Source: Bog-756 sp035949055 (lineage in GTDB: Bacteria > Actinomycetota > Acidimicrobiia > Acidimicrobiales > RAAP-2). Taken from it: DNA of 64,000 nt. The notes under the pieces were generated by a model. The model worked only from the letters and a program-made list of their open reading frames with translations. It was not told the origin of the DNA and did no database searches. Each line of letters begins with the position of its first letter. Positions within the stretch are counted from its first letter, which is position 1. Of this stretch, positions 40,477 to 48,942 are shown in pieces. The position numbers and the translations under genes are program-made. The DNA is taken from the NCBI GenBank assembly GCA_035949055.1, contig DASZIO010000053.1, positions 1 to 64,000 of the forward strand. The letters run 5' to 3'.

Positions 40477-42867
40477 ATGTCGCTACTGGAGTCGAAGCAG
40501 CCTTTAGCCAGATCTACGCGACCTAGCGGTGGTCAACGACGCTTGTTTTCCTCTGGAGATCACTCGGGGTCTGCTCCCGAGGACCGCCCGTTTCGACCGG
40601 ACGTTCAGGGCTTGCGAGCCGTTGCCATATTGCTCGTAGTTCTTTTCCACGCCGGTGTACCGGGTATGAGCGGTGGATACGTGGGAGTCGACGTTTTCTT
40701 TGTCATTTCTGGCTTCGTCATCACAGGGGTTCTCCTGAGAGAACGGGAATCGGCCGGTGGAACCTCGATCCCTCGCTTTTATGCCCGACGGGTTCGCCGG
40801 ATCATTCCCGCGGCGACCCTGGTGATCGTCGTCGTCGTGCTCGCGACCTATCACTTCCTCGGAACGTCCTCCGGGGCCCAGGTCGCAGTGGACGGGCGTT
40901 GGGCAGCGGTATTCCTGGCCAATTTCCACTTTGCCACTTCGGGCACAAGCTACTTGGCCTCGCAGCGTCTTCCTTCGCCGTTGCAGAACTTCTGGTCACT
41001 TTCAGTGGAAGAGCAGTTCTATCTCGTGTACCCGGCACTTTTCGTGTTGGTGGCGGCAAGAGCCAGGCACACCTCGAGTCGACGGAATCTCGCATCGATG
41101 TTGGGGCTCGTGATCGTCGCGTCGTTCGTGTTCTCGATCCTCGAGACGAGATCCAATCCCACTCTTGCCTACTTCTCGCCATTTACGAGGGCCTGGGAAC
41201 TAGCACTCGGGGCATTCGTGGCCGTTTGTGCCGGCACGCTCCGGCGGTTGCCCCCAACGGCCGGAGCAGGCATGTCGTGGCTCGGTCTCGGAATGATCAT
41301 GGCAAGCGCCTTCTTGTTCAACACCTCGACGCCGTACCCGGGGTCAGCGGTGGCGTTGCCGGTAATCGGAACGGCCCTCGTCATCTCGGGTGGTACCGCG
41401 CGCCCCGTCTGGGGTTCGGAATCCTTGTTGAGGCTACGGGCGTTTCAGTGGATCGGCCTCATCTCGTATTCGCTCTACCTACTGCATTGGCCGATCCTCA
41501 CGATCGCCGCAGAGCGCACGGGATCTGACACCTTGCCGGTAGCCGACAACTTGTTGTGGCTGCTGGTGGCTCTGGGGTTGTCCATTCTCAGCTATTTCCT
41601 GATCGAGAAGCCATTTCGTCAGGCCACGATATTGGCTGGTCGAAAATGGCTGAGCATTGGGGTCGGCGTCGGGCTCGTTTTCTCGGCACTCGCGGTGTGT
41701 ACCGTCGTGCCCCAACCGACGAACTCCTATCCAGCAACGCTTGCCGGTTTGGCTACGTCGTCGGGGTGTCCCGCCCCCCCGGCATCCCAAGTCGCGGCGT
41801 TGCGTGGGGAGGCCGGTCTGACCGCTGTGACCCCGGCTCCCCCGGATGTGCAACTTCTCTTTGTCGGAGATTCGACCGCATGCACGATGGTCGCGGGCCT
41901 CGACGCCCTGGGTCCCCACTATGGCTTCGAGATCGAGAACGCAGCAGTCATCGGATGTGGTGTAGTCGAGGCCCAGTCGACGAACGTGAGCAACGGTCCT
42001 GAAGTTGACCAAAATGCGAACTCATGTCGATCGAAGGTCAACGACGTAGTGGCATCGGCATTGAAACGAAGTCATCCCACCCTTGTGCTCTGGTCCAGCC
42101 AATGGGAACGAAGCGACATCGTTCGCAGTACCCCGAGCGGTCAGGTGATCCTTCCCGAGGGTTCCCTCCAGTGGAAGGCGGTTCTCACGAGGCAAATGGA
42201 CCAACGGGTCGCTCAATTCACCGCCACGGGGGCCAAAGTGGTGATCCTCACCCAACCTCCATGGTCCGACCCGAGTACGGTGACGCGACCCACGGCGCGG
42301 GACGAAAGCTACCTCCGTTTCAACGAGTTCCTTCGCGAGTTCGCGGCCATGCATCCGCGCGATGTCTCGGTACTCGATTTGGCCTCTCGTGTCTGTCCCG
42401 GAGGACCACCGTGTTCTGCCGTCGTAGATCACAATTGGGTTCGGGGGGACGGCCTCCACTACAGCCCACCGGGCTCTCTTTGGGTGGCACGCTGGCTCAT
42501 GCCTGAACTCGTCACTTCTTCCTTGCATTTACCCGCGCCCGCGCCGCTGCCGCCACCAACACCTGCTCCTCGCTCGACCATCGCGAGTCCATCCAACGAA
42601 ACCACCGCGACCGGGAACCTCGAGATCGTCGCCAACGTTACGGACAACGTGAATGTGACCAAGGTGCAGCTCCAGGTGAGCAACGCATTGCACCGCGTGA
42701 TCTCCGTCAGAACGATGACAGTTACCCTCACTCCAACTCTTGGCTGGGTGACATCGTGGGACACGATGACAGTGCCCGACGGTTCGTACGAATTGCGTTC
42801 GGTTGTCCACGACGTCAAAGGCAAAAGCGTCTCGAGCAAACCCGTGACGGTCCACGTCGACAATTGA
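40477..42867 (+). CDS. OafA/YrhL-like acyltransferase with SGNH and Ig-like domains
   Basis: This 796-residue membrane acyltransferase of the acyltransferase-3 family acylates cell-surface sugars. From about residue 38 the AT3 domain reads FRPDVQGLRAVAILLVVLFHAG, with later FWSLSVEEQFYLVYPALF and SYSLYLLHWP, about ten membrane spans in all. An extracytoplasmic SGNH domain follows, with the GDS motif VQLLFVGDSTACTM and the catalytic DxxH in RGDGLHYSPPGS. The C-terminal 110 residues after a proline linker (PAPLPPPTPAPR) look like a bacterial Ig-like domain. The Ig-like tail is an addition to the common AT3-SGNH plan. The start is the ATG at 40477. It is a single gene. Confidence 0.9.
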   Translation: MSLLESKQPLARSTRPSGGQRRLFSSGDHSGSAPEDRPFRPDVQGLRAVAILLVVLFHAGVPGMSGGYVGVDVFFVISGFVITGVLLRERESAGGTSIPRFYARRVRRIIPAATLVIVVVVLATYHFLGTSSGAQVAVDGRWAAVFLANFHFATSGTSYLASQRLPSPLQNFWSLSVEEQFYLVYPALFVLVAARARHTSSRRNLASMLGLVIVASFVFSILETRSNPTLAYFSPFTRAWELALGAFVAVCAGTLRRLPPTAGAGMSWLGLGMIMASAFLFNTSTPYPGSAVALPVIGTALVISGGTARPVWGSESLLRLRAFQWIGLISYSLYLLHWPILTIAAERTGSDTLPVADNLLWLLVALGLSILSYFLIEKPFRQATILAGRKWLSIGVGVGLVFSALAVCTVVPQPTNSYPATLAGLATSSGCPAPPASQVAALRGEAGLTAVTPAPPDVQLLFVGDSTACTMVAGLDALGPHYGFEIENAAVIGCGVVEAQSTNVSNGPEVDQNANSCRSKVNDVVASALKRSHPTLVLWSSQWERSDIVRSTPSGQVILPEGSLQWKAVLTRQMDQRVAQFTATGAKVVILTQPPWSDPSTVTRPTARDESYLRFNEFLREFAAMHPRDVSVLDLASRVCPGGPPCSAVVDHNWVRGDGLHYSPPGSLWVARWLMPELVTSSLHLPAPAPLPPPTPAPRSTIASPSNETTATGNLEIVANVTDNVNVTKVQLQVSNALHRVISVRTMTVTLTPTLGWVTSWDTMTVPDGSYELRSVVHDVKGKSVSSKPVTVHVDN

Positions 42868-43122
42868 CAGTGCGATTGGCTGGCAGTCCCACTTGGCGGA
42901 ACGGGCGCGCAACGGACAGGTCCAATGCCTATCGGCCCCTGTTTTCCATGATGATCGCACGTTGCGTGCTGTCGCTTCAGTGCGTCGAGATTCCGGCCGA
43001 CCTCATCCTTGCCTTGAGGGTGACACAAGCGGTGTAGACGACACAAACGCTGTACATATGGTCGCCACCCGGTACTTCAGGGGCTCCGCCCCGCGACGAT
43101 TAGGTCGTTTGGGAATTTTCAG

Positions 43123-43195
43123 TGGGCCGTGCCGGACTTGAACCGACGACCCCTTGCGTGTCATGCAAGTGCGCTACCAACTGCGCCAACGGCCC
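43123..43195 (-). tRNA. tRNA-Val (anticodon GAC)
   Basis: On the minus strand the acceptor GGGCCGT pairs with ACGGCCC, the D arm is GCGC..GCGC-like, and the anticodon stem CTTGC/GCAAG holds loop ATGACAC, giving GAC. The T arm GTCGG-TTCAAGT-CCGGC is complete. The discriminator is A and CCA is not encoded. It reads GTC/GTT and complements the Val-CAC gene at the left of the window. Confidence 0.95.
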
Positions 43196-43294
43196 GTGAT
43201 GCAGGACGATACCACCGGCCTCTGACGTGGCCGGTGCCCTGCGGCGAGGCCGTCCGCCTACCGCACTGATCCGTCGTCGGCGTCGTCCAAATGG

Positions 43295-44161
43295 TCAAGG
43301 GGTCGGCGCTGCCTCGACCACGTCGACCGGCACCTTCGGCGTTGCTCTGTCGATGGCAGACCAACCGCTCAACTCGGCCCGCCGGGCGATCACAACACGG
43401 TGTCCACCGCGCAGTCCGAACAGGCGCTTGGCGAACAGCAGGTAGATGACGATGGTCAGGTTGATGATCAAGGTCACGACTTTGAACACACTGATGCTCA
43501 GTGTGAGCTCGTACACCTCGAGGGGTACGAGGGCTGTCGTCGCCACGAAGGTCAGGTATTCGGCCCACCGCTTGGCGAACCAGAGGCCGACCATCTCGCT
43601 GGCCTCGAGGGCGGCATAGGCGATGACGAGCAGTCCCAGCTGGATCAGACGATGGGGCGAGTACTCGAATGCCTTTCGAAGGTAACCCAAAACGCCACGG
43701 AGTTGGGATTCACCTGGGGTGGTGCCGGACAAGTCGTTCATGATGTTGACGTAGTCGCGGTGCAGGCTCGCGTCGTGGTGGGCAAACGTGAAAAGCACCA
43801 CCGCCAGCACGGAGAGCACCACCACATGAATGGCCCGGTCCAACGCTATGAGCCGCAGGACATAGCGGTCGCGGAGCATCGGGCCTCTGGCCGGGAGCTT
43901 GATCTCGTCCCGAGGCGGGACCCGGTCCCGTTCGGGTCGTTCGGGAATCTCGCCGGGAAGCCAGGCGTCACAACGCAGACACCGGTACCAGCGCATGCCG
44001 GCATGCTCCCGCACGACGGCGGAGTCGGCCTCGGTGACGGTCCGAGCGTCCGTGCCCACCAGCACGTGACCCCTCCACCCGCAAGTGAGGAGCTCGTAGC
44101 GGCCGTCAGGTGGCCTTTTCCTCCGTGCCACTTCAGCAGAATAGGCTCGTCTGTGACCCAT
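43295..44161 (-). CDS. DUF2127-type membrane protein
   Basis: This protein of about 288 residues begins with a soluble region containing CGWRGHVLVG and RCLRCDAWLPGEIP, a possible zinc ribbon, followed by several membrane spans from about 115: ALDRAIHVVVLSVLAVVLF, HRLIQLGLLVIAYAALEA, WAEYLTFVATTALVPLEVYE and TLIINLTIVIYLLFAKRLFG. The sequence AYAALEASEMVGLWFAKRWAEYL is typical of DUF2127, a family with no known role. The ATG at 44161 was chosen; a GTG 27 bp upstream is in frame. It is divergent from the phytanoyl-CoA dioxygenase-like gene. Confidence 0.8.
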   Translation of the reverse strand: MGHRRAYSAEVARRKRPPDGRYELLTCGWRGHVLVGTDARTVTEADSAVVREHAGMRWYRCLRCDAWLPGEIPERPERDRVPPRDEIKLPARGPMLRDRYVLRLIALDRAIHVVVLSVLAVVLFTFAHHDASLHRDYVNIMNDLSGTTPGESQLRGVLGYLRKAFEYSPHRLIQLGLLVIAYAALEASEMVGLWFAKRWAEYLTFVATTALVPLEVYELTLSISVFKVVTLIINLTIVIYLLFAKRLFGLRGGHRVVIARRAELSGWSAIDRATPKVPVDVVEAAPTP

Positions 44162-44177
44162 GACGTGGAGGGATGCA

Positions 44178-44999
44178 ATGGGCGCCACCGTTCAAGCTCA
44201 CATCGACCGCATCGCCGAACAGGGTTACACGATCGTCGCAGGCGCAATCGACACCGCGCTGATCGACTCCCTCAACGACGACCTCCTTCGTCTCGAACAC
44301 GACCTGGGCATCGTGCCGGCCGACAATCCGTTCGAGGGGACCCACACCACCCGCATCTACAACCTGCTGGCCCACGGTCCCAGTTTTCAGGAGATTCCTG
44401 TCCACCCGGCAATACTGCCGATCTGCGAGGGAGTGCTCGACGACGGGCTGCTCGTCTCTTCGTTGTCGTCCATCGCCATCGGACCCGACGAGACCCCGCA
44501 ACCGATACACGCCGACGACCAGATCATCCCGTTGCCCAAGCCTCACCCCGCAACCGTATGCAACACCATGTGGGCGCTCACCGATTTCACGGAGGCCAAT
44601 GGGGCCACACGAATCGTCCCTGGGTCGCACACCGCCTCGGAATCCCCCGATCTGATTACCAACTACGACTCCGTTCCCGCGGAAATGGCCAAGGGCGGCG
44701 TGCTCATCTGGCATGGAAGCCTCTGGCACGGTGGAGGGGCCAACACCACCGCCGAGCGACGCGTGGGCATCGCCATGAACTACTGCGCCGGCTACATCCG
44801 TCAGCAGGAGAACCAACAGCTGGGCTTGGAAATCGACCTCGTCCGCACGTTTCCCTCGCGGCTCCAGCAGCTCGTCGGGTACGGCATCTACAGAGGGCTC
44901 ATCGGGCACATCGACAAGAACGTTCCGGCCAACCTGCTGTTGGCGGCGGACGAAGACTCGCACCTTCTGTGGGACTACGCCGCCCCTCCTTCGATTTGA
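44178..44999 (+). CDS. phytanoyl-CoA dioxygenase (PhyH) family protein
   Basis: This 273-residue Fe(II)/2-oxoglutarate-dependent dioxygenase catalyses hydroxylation on an acyl or small-molecule substrate. The facial triad is visible as HADDQ (His and Asp) and LWHGGG (distal His), and the 2-oxoglutarate-binding Arg/Ser is likely in NGATRIVPGSH and NTTAERRVG. It resembles PhyH-type proteins of actinobacteria that hydroxylate natural products or lipids. The ATG at 44178 was chosen because GGAGGG lies 5 bases upstream; an ATG at 44160 overlaps the divergent gene's start codon and lacks such a site. It converges with the FUSC gene 11 bp beyond its end. Confidence 0.87.
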   Translation: MGATVQAHIDRIAEQGYTIVAGAIDTALIDSLNDDLLRLEHDLGIVPADNPFEGTHTTRIYNLLAHGPSFQEIPVHPAILPICEGVLDDGLLVSSLSSIAIGPDETPQPIHADDQIIPLPKPHPATVCNTMWALTDFTEANGATRIVPGSHTASESPDLITNYDSVPAEMAKGGVLIWHGSLWHGGGANTTAERRVGIAMNYCAGYIRQQENQQLGLEIDLVRTFPSRLQQLVGYGIYRGLIGHIDKNVPANLLLAADEDSHLLWDYAAPPSI

Positions 45000-45010
45000 G
45001 GGAGACCGTC

Positions 45011-47371
45011 TCATTGGTGCGCCGCCGATGTTGACTCCATCGAGCGCGGGGCCAGGCTGAACCCCAGCTCGTCGAGGGCTGGACCGGTGCGTTCGATCTC
45101 GACAGAGAGCTCGGCCAACCAGGCCTCCAGCTCGAGGAGGGTCATGCTTGCGTCCGGGACCGTCCGGTCGATCGGTCCCCCGACCCTCAGGGCTTCCCTC
45201 TTCATCGCCGATCGGCCTTCGCCCTCCAACGCGTCAGCCAGGTCGCGATAGTTACGCGCCAATGCCGCTGCCGACAGGAGCAGGCCGTCGCAGACCTCGG
45301 GCATCCTGACCGCCGCGTCCGCCGCCTCGGGCACCAGCGCGACAACGCTGGAGCCAAACCAGAGTTGGTGCGCCGTGGCAATCAGGGACGCCCACGCCAT
45401 GACCGGGGCGTCCGATTGATGGGGCTCCGACAGGTACTGCGAGAACACGTCCTCGGTGTCGACCGCGGCGACCCAGACCTGGTCGCGCCACAGTCGCACT
45501 CCGGCGTCCCCACGCTCAGCCCCGTCGCCACTCGTGCCTAGGACCCGCGCCACTGTCGATTGTGCATAGCTCCCCCCTGTCGAGAACAAGCGTCCGACGA
45601 CTCTGGACAGCTCTGACGATTCTCCCCGCGGCCAGATGGCTAGGCCGATGAACAATCCGATGGCCGCTCCGATCAAGACGTCCTCGAAACGGACCAGTCC
45701 GACCGTCCACCCGGCCGGCTTCAACAGGTTGAACAGGACAACGATGACCATGGTGAAGAAGGCTTGGCCGGCGATGAAGCTGACCGCCGTCGGAAGGTAG
45801 AAGGCGGCAAACACGACCACCGGCAGCATGATCGAGTAGATCAGCGCATCCACGCCGAAGGTGGTGATGATGACGCTGGAGGCGGCAAACCCTATGGCTG
45901 TTCCGACGGCGGCTTGAAAGGCGCTCGATCGGGTCCCGGCCGCGCTGGTCTTGAGCACCACCAGGGTGGCGAATCCGACCCAGAATCCGTGCTGGAGGCC
46001 GAAGACGCCGACGGCGAAACGCGCGAGACCCAGCCCTGTGGCCAACCGAAGGCTGTTCTGCAGGTGCACGGAGTGCAACGACAGGTTCCGGCGGGCGCGG
46101 CGGACCCATTTCGCCACCGATGGACCGTCGGCCAGCGTCTGGACCAGGTCCGACTGCTGCGATCTCACGGAGGCGTCCAACGGCGCGTTGTGCATGGCCC
46201 GGCAGTGGATCGAAGCCAGGGTCGCTCCCCAGCTCAGCTGTTGGATCACGAAGTACCAAGCGGCCAGGGAGCGGAGCCGGTCCGACTCCTGCCCCGCGGT
46301 CAGCTCCTCGCAGAATTGGCGGCGGCCAGCGGCGCTGAATCGTTCCTTTACGTTTTCGATCCGGTCCGGCTCGGGCAGGACCTGGCCGTAGCTGGCGACA
46401 CCACTGGCGCACCGGTCGAGCTCTGAGGCGAGCTCCTGGACGAGGTCACCGCTCACGTCCTCCAGTCCGACCGCCGATCGCATCGGTAGGTGGCGGTACA
46501 CCTCGATGAGCCCGGCCATCCGACGAGCTCCCTGCAGCATGTACATCCTCGCCTTGTGCGGACTGGCCAAGCCGTCCGGTCGCCAGGCGCTTCGCGCGAT
46601 GGCCTGCTCAGCGGCCAGGATGGCCTCGGCGAGCGGATCATTGTCACCGCGGCTGTGAGCCCTCCCGGGTGGCCGAGCACGGTCGCCTCCGATCGAACGA
46701 AGAGCACCCACCTGTTCGGCGAGCAGGCGATAGACCCGCGCCAGCGCGACACGGCTTTCCGCCGTCGAGCGGGCCGGCCACAGCCACCCCGTCGCGATCA
46801 GCGACAGGGCTCCCCCGAAGGCCAGTCCCGCCTCCCGTGCGCCGATCACCGAAGTCGGCCCTTCCACCCCCGTCGCCACCACGTAGAAGACGATCACCGC
46901 GCTGGAGGCGGCGGCGAAGTACCCGCTGAAGACGGCCGAGAAGCTCACCACCAGAGCGACCGCGAACATCGTCAGCGAGGCCGCCACCGTGTTGGTCGAC
47001 ACTGCGGTGCCGATGGCGAGCAAGACTGCGCCCGCCGCGAGGGTGGCTGTTGTCACCAGCAGTCTCTGCGACCGGCTGCCGGAGAAGTCGGCGATCCCGA
47101 GCAAGGCTGCCGCCGTGAAGGTGGCCACCACGGCAAACTGGGCGTTGCCCACCACATAGAGCCCGATGAGAAAGGCGACCGACATCACCAGAGCCGTTCG
47201 GCCGGCCCTGCGAAGCGATCGGAGATCCGGGTCGTGCACGACTGAGTCCAGCTTCACCGCTCGGCCGCTCGTCGGTCTCGGCTGGGCGATGAGAGCGCGG
47301 TCATCACGACCATTCAAGCCTTCTTCCGACCGCGAACGGGACGAGCAGCCGCCCTGGCTGGGTGGCGCCAC
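45011..47371 (-). CDS. FUSC-family membrane protein (aromatic-acid-exporter-like)
   Basis: This protein of about 786 residues has two sets of five to six membrane spans (about 55-180 and 430-580) separated by a cytoplasmic helical region of about 240 residues, and a 200-residue soluble C-terminus: the AaeB/FUSC plan. Visible spans include FAVVATFTAAALLGIADF and FWVGFATLVVLKTSAAGTRS. Members export aromatic acids or other organic anions; the substrate here is unknown. The first 50 residues are polar; the frame begins at GTG 47371, and a GTG at 47257 (MKLDSVVHDPDLRSLRR) is an equally good start. It lies next to the tRNA-Cys gene and converges with the PhyH gene. Confidence 0.85.
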   Translation of the reverse strand: MAPPSQGGCSSRSRSEEGLNGRDDRALIAQPRPTSGRAVKLDSVVHDPDLRSLRRAGRTALVMSVAFLIGLYVVGNAQFAVVATFTAAALLGIADFSGSRSQRLLVTTATLAAGAVLLAIGTAVSTNTVAASLTMFAVALVVSFSAVFSGYFAAASSAVIVFYVVATGVEGPTSVIGAREAGLAFGGALSLIATGWLWPARSTAESRVALARVYRLLAEQVGALRSIGGDRARPPGRAHSRGDNDPLAEAILAAEQAIARSAWRPDGLASPHKARMYMLQGARRMAGLIEVYRHLPMRSAVGLEDVSGDLVQELASELDRCASGVASYGQVLPEPDRIENVKERFSAAGRRQFCEELTAGQESDRLRSLAAWYFVIQQLSWGATLASIHCRAMHNAPLDASVRSQQSDLVQTLADGPSVAKWVRRARRNLSLHSVHLQNSLRLATGLGLARFAVGVFGLQHGFWVGFATLVVLKTSAAGTRSSAFQAAVGTAIGFAASSVIITTFGVDALIYSIMLPVVVFAAFYLPTAVSFIAGQAFFTMVIVVLFNLLKPAGWTVGLVRFEDVLIGAAIGLFIGLAIWPRGESSELSRVVGRLFSTGGSYAQSTVARVLGTSGDGAERGDAGVRLWRDQVWVAAVDTEDVFSQYLSEPHQSDAPVMAWASLIATAHQLWFGSSVVALVPEAADAAVRMPEVCDGLLLSAAALARNYRDLADALEGEGRSAMKREALRVGGPIDRTVPDASMTLLELEAWLAELSVEIERTGPALDELGFSLAPRSMESTSAAHQ

Positions 47372-47425
47372 CCAAGGCGGGTGGCCCTCGGGGGCCGGCA
47401 GTCAAGGTCCGCCCATGCGTGCCCC

Positions 47426-47500
47426 TGGAGGCGGCGGGCGGAATCGAACCGCCGTACGGGGCTTTGCAGGCCCCTGCCTAAACCACTCGGCCACGCCGCC
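47426..47500 (-). tRNA. tRNA-Cys (anticodon GCA)
   Basis: The minus-strand cloverleaf has acceptor GGCGGCG/CGCCGCC and an anticodon stem GGGGC/GCCCC with loop CTGCAAA, giving GCA. The T arm GGCGG-TTCGATT-CCGCC is complete. The discriminator is T, and a CCA is encoded at 47426-47428, unlike the two valine genes. It ends 54 bp upstream of the FUSC start. Confidence 0.95.
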
Positions 47501-47550
47501 GTGGCGTCCGGCGATCCTAGCCCTCCCCATTGGGATGGTTGAATCTCTCC

Positions 47551-48576
47551 ATGCGGATCGGAATGATCGCACCACCGTGGACCCCGATCCCTCCGCTCCT
47601 GTACGGAGGGATCGAGTTGGTCGTCGACCAGTTGGCTCGCGGGCTACAGGATGCCGGCCACGATGTGCTCCTGTTCACCACCGGCGACTCCACGTGTCCG
47701 GTCCCGCGTCGGTGGGTCCTGCCGAGTGCCGAGGGCAATCGGATCGGCATGGCCGTACCCGAGATCCGTCATGTGATCCACGCCTACGAGGCGGTCCGCG
47801 ACTGTGACGTCGTTCACGACCACACGGTCATGGGTCCGTTCCACGCCGAGCACTACCCCGGCCTGCCGGTGACGACGACCATCCACGGTCCGTTCAACGA
47901 GGAGCTCACCGACCTCTATCGGGTCAACGCGGAGCGCGTCCCCATCGTGGCCATCTCCCACGCCCAGCGGCGGGCTGCTCCCGAGATCCCCATCGCACGG
48001 GTCATCCACCACGGGATCGACGCATCGCATTTCCCGGTAGGCGATGGCGGTGGTGACAAGGAGGGTTCCTACGTGGTGTTCCTGGGGCGGATGGCCCCCG
48101 ACAAGGGAGCGCACCGAGCCATAAGCATCGCGCGCAAGGCGGGGATCCGAATCCTGATGGCAGCCAAGATGAGGGAGCCCCGGGAGCTGAGCTACTTCGC
48201 CGAAGAGGTGGAGCCGCTCCTGGGGAAGGATGCTGCCTACCTGGGCGAGGTCTCCCACGAGCGGAAGCTCGAACTGCTGGCCGGGGCGTCGGCCCTGCTC
48301 TTCCCCATCCGCTGGAACGAGCCCTTCGGCATGGTCATGCTCGAGGCCATGGCCTGCGGGACTCCTGTTCTCGCCTTTGAGGAAGGGGCCGCACCTGAGG
48401 TGGTCGATCACGGGCGCACCGGTTTCCTCTGTGAGGACGACGGCTCAATGATCGATGCTCTGGGGCGCCTCGGGGAGCTCGACCGCCGTGACTGCCGGTT
48501 GTCGGTCGAAGGGTACTTCTCGACCAACCGGATGGTGACGGAGCACATCGAGCTCTACGAGTCGATGACGGTCTGA
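47551..48576 (+). CDS. glycosyltransferase family 4
   Basis: This 341-residue retaining GT-B glycosyltransferase is of the GT4 family. The N-terminal part begins MRIGMIAPPWTPIPPLLYGGIE, the usual glycine-rich acceptor-side loop, and contains DVVHDHTVMGPF and TTTIHGPFNEE. The donor-nucleotide side shows YVVFLGRMAPDKGAHRAI, LLFPIRWNEPFGMVMLEAMACGTPVLAFEEGAAPEVV and the EPFGMVMLE E-x7-E motif. It is likely involved in cell-wall or capsule glycan or glycolipid synthesis. The ATG at 47551 was chosen over a frame-open ATG at 47530. It is a single gene; upstream is the tRNA-Cys. Confidence 0.92.
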   Translation: MRIGMIAPPWTPIPPLLYGGIELVVDQLARGLQDAGHDVLLFTTGDSTCPVPRRWVLPSAEGNRIGMAVPEIRHVIHAYEAVRDCDVVHDHTVMGPFHAEHYPGLPVTTTIHGPFNEELTDLYRVNAERVPIVAISHAQRRAAPEIPIARVIHHGIDASHFPVGDGGGDKEGSYVVFLGRMAPDKGAHRAISIARKAGIRILMAAKMREPRELSYFAEEVEPLLGKDAAYLGEVSHERKLELLAGASALLFPIRWNEPFGMVMLEAMACGTPVLAFEEGAAPEVVDHGRTGFLCEDDGSMIDALGRLGELDRRDCRLSVEGYFSTNRMVTEHIELYESMTV

Positions 48577-48651
48577 CCAGGCCGATCGTTGGGTGCCGAC
48601 GGCGGTCTGGTCGCGACGGTAGGCCGCTCGCCGCCGGCCCCGTCGCGCCTG

Positions 48652-48846
48652 TCAGGAGCGCCGGCGGAACATGAGCCTGGCCACCAGCATGACCAGGCCG
48701 ACCACGATGGCGAGCTTGATCACCAACCAGACGATCCCGGCGACGAAGCCGAGCACCTTGAATGCCACGAAGAGGGCAATGAGCCCTCCTCCGATGATCA
48801 GGACACCGTCGAACAGGCTCAACCCCGATCGCTGCTGCTCTTCCAT
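48652..48846 (-). CDS. small hydrophobic membrane protein
   Basis: This 64-residue protein is nearly all membrane: residues 11-57 hold two hydrophobic spans (LFDGVLIIGGGLIALFVAF and VAGIVWLVIKLAIVVGLVML), with a charged start MEEQQRSG and a basic end RLMFRRRS. The function is unknown. It is convergent with the GT4 gene and divergent from glnD. Confidence 0.65.
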   Translation of the reverse strand: MEEQQRSGLSLFDGVLIIGGGLIALFVAFKVLGFVAGIVWLVIKLAIVVGLVMLVARLMFRRRS

Positions 48847-48942
48847 GTCCCCAGGGTAATCGCCTCCTGCCCGGGACCGACATCGCCCCGGGCGGGCCTG
48901 ATCCCGATCGGTCCCGGTAGGCACCGGTGCTACGGTCCGGCC

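Noticed and set aside
43079..43091. Hairpin GGGGC-TCC-GCCCC as terminator of tRNA-Val
   Set aside because: No T-run follows on either strand, and it lies some 30 bases past the tRNA end, so function is unproven.
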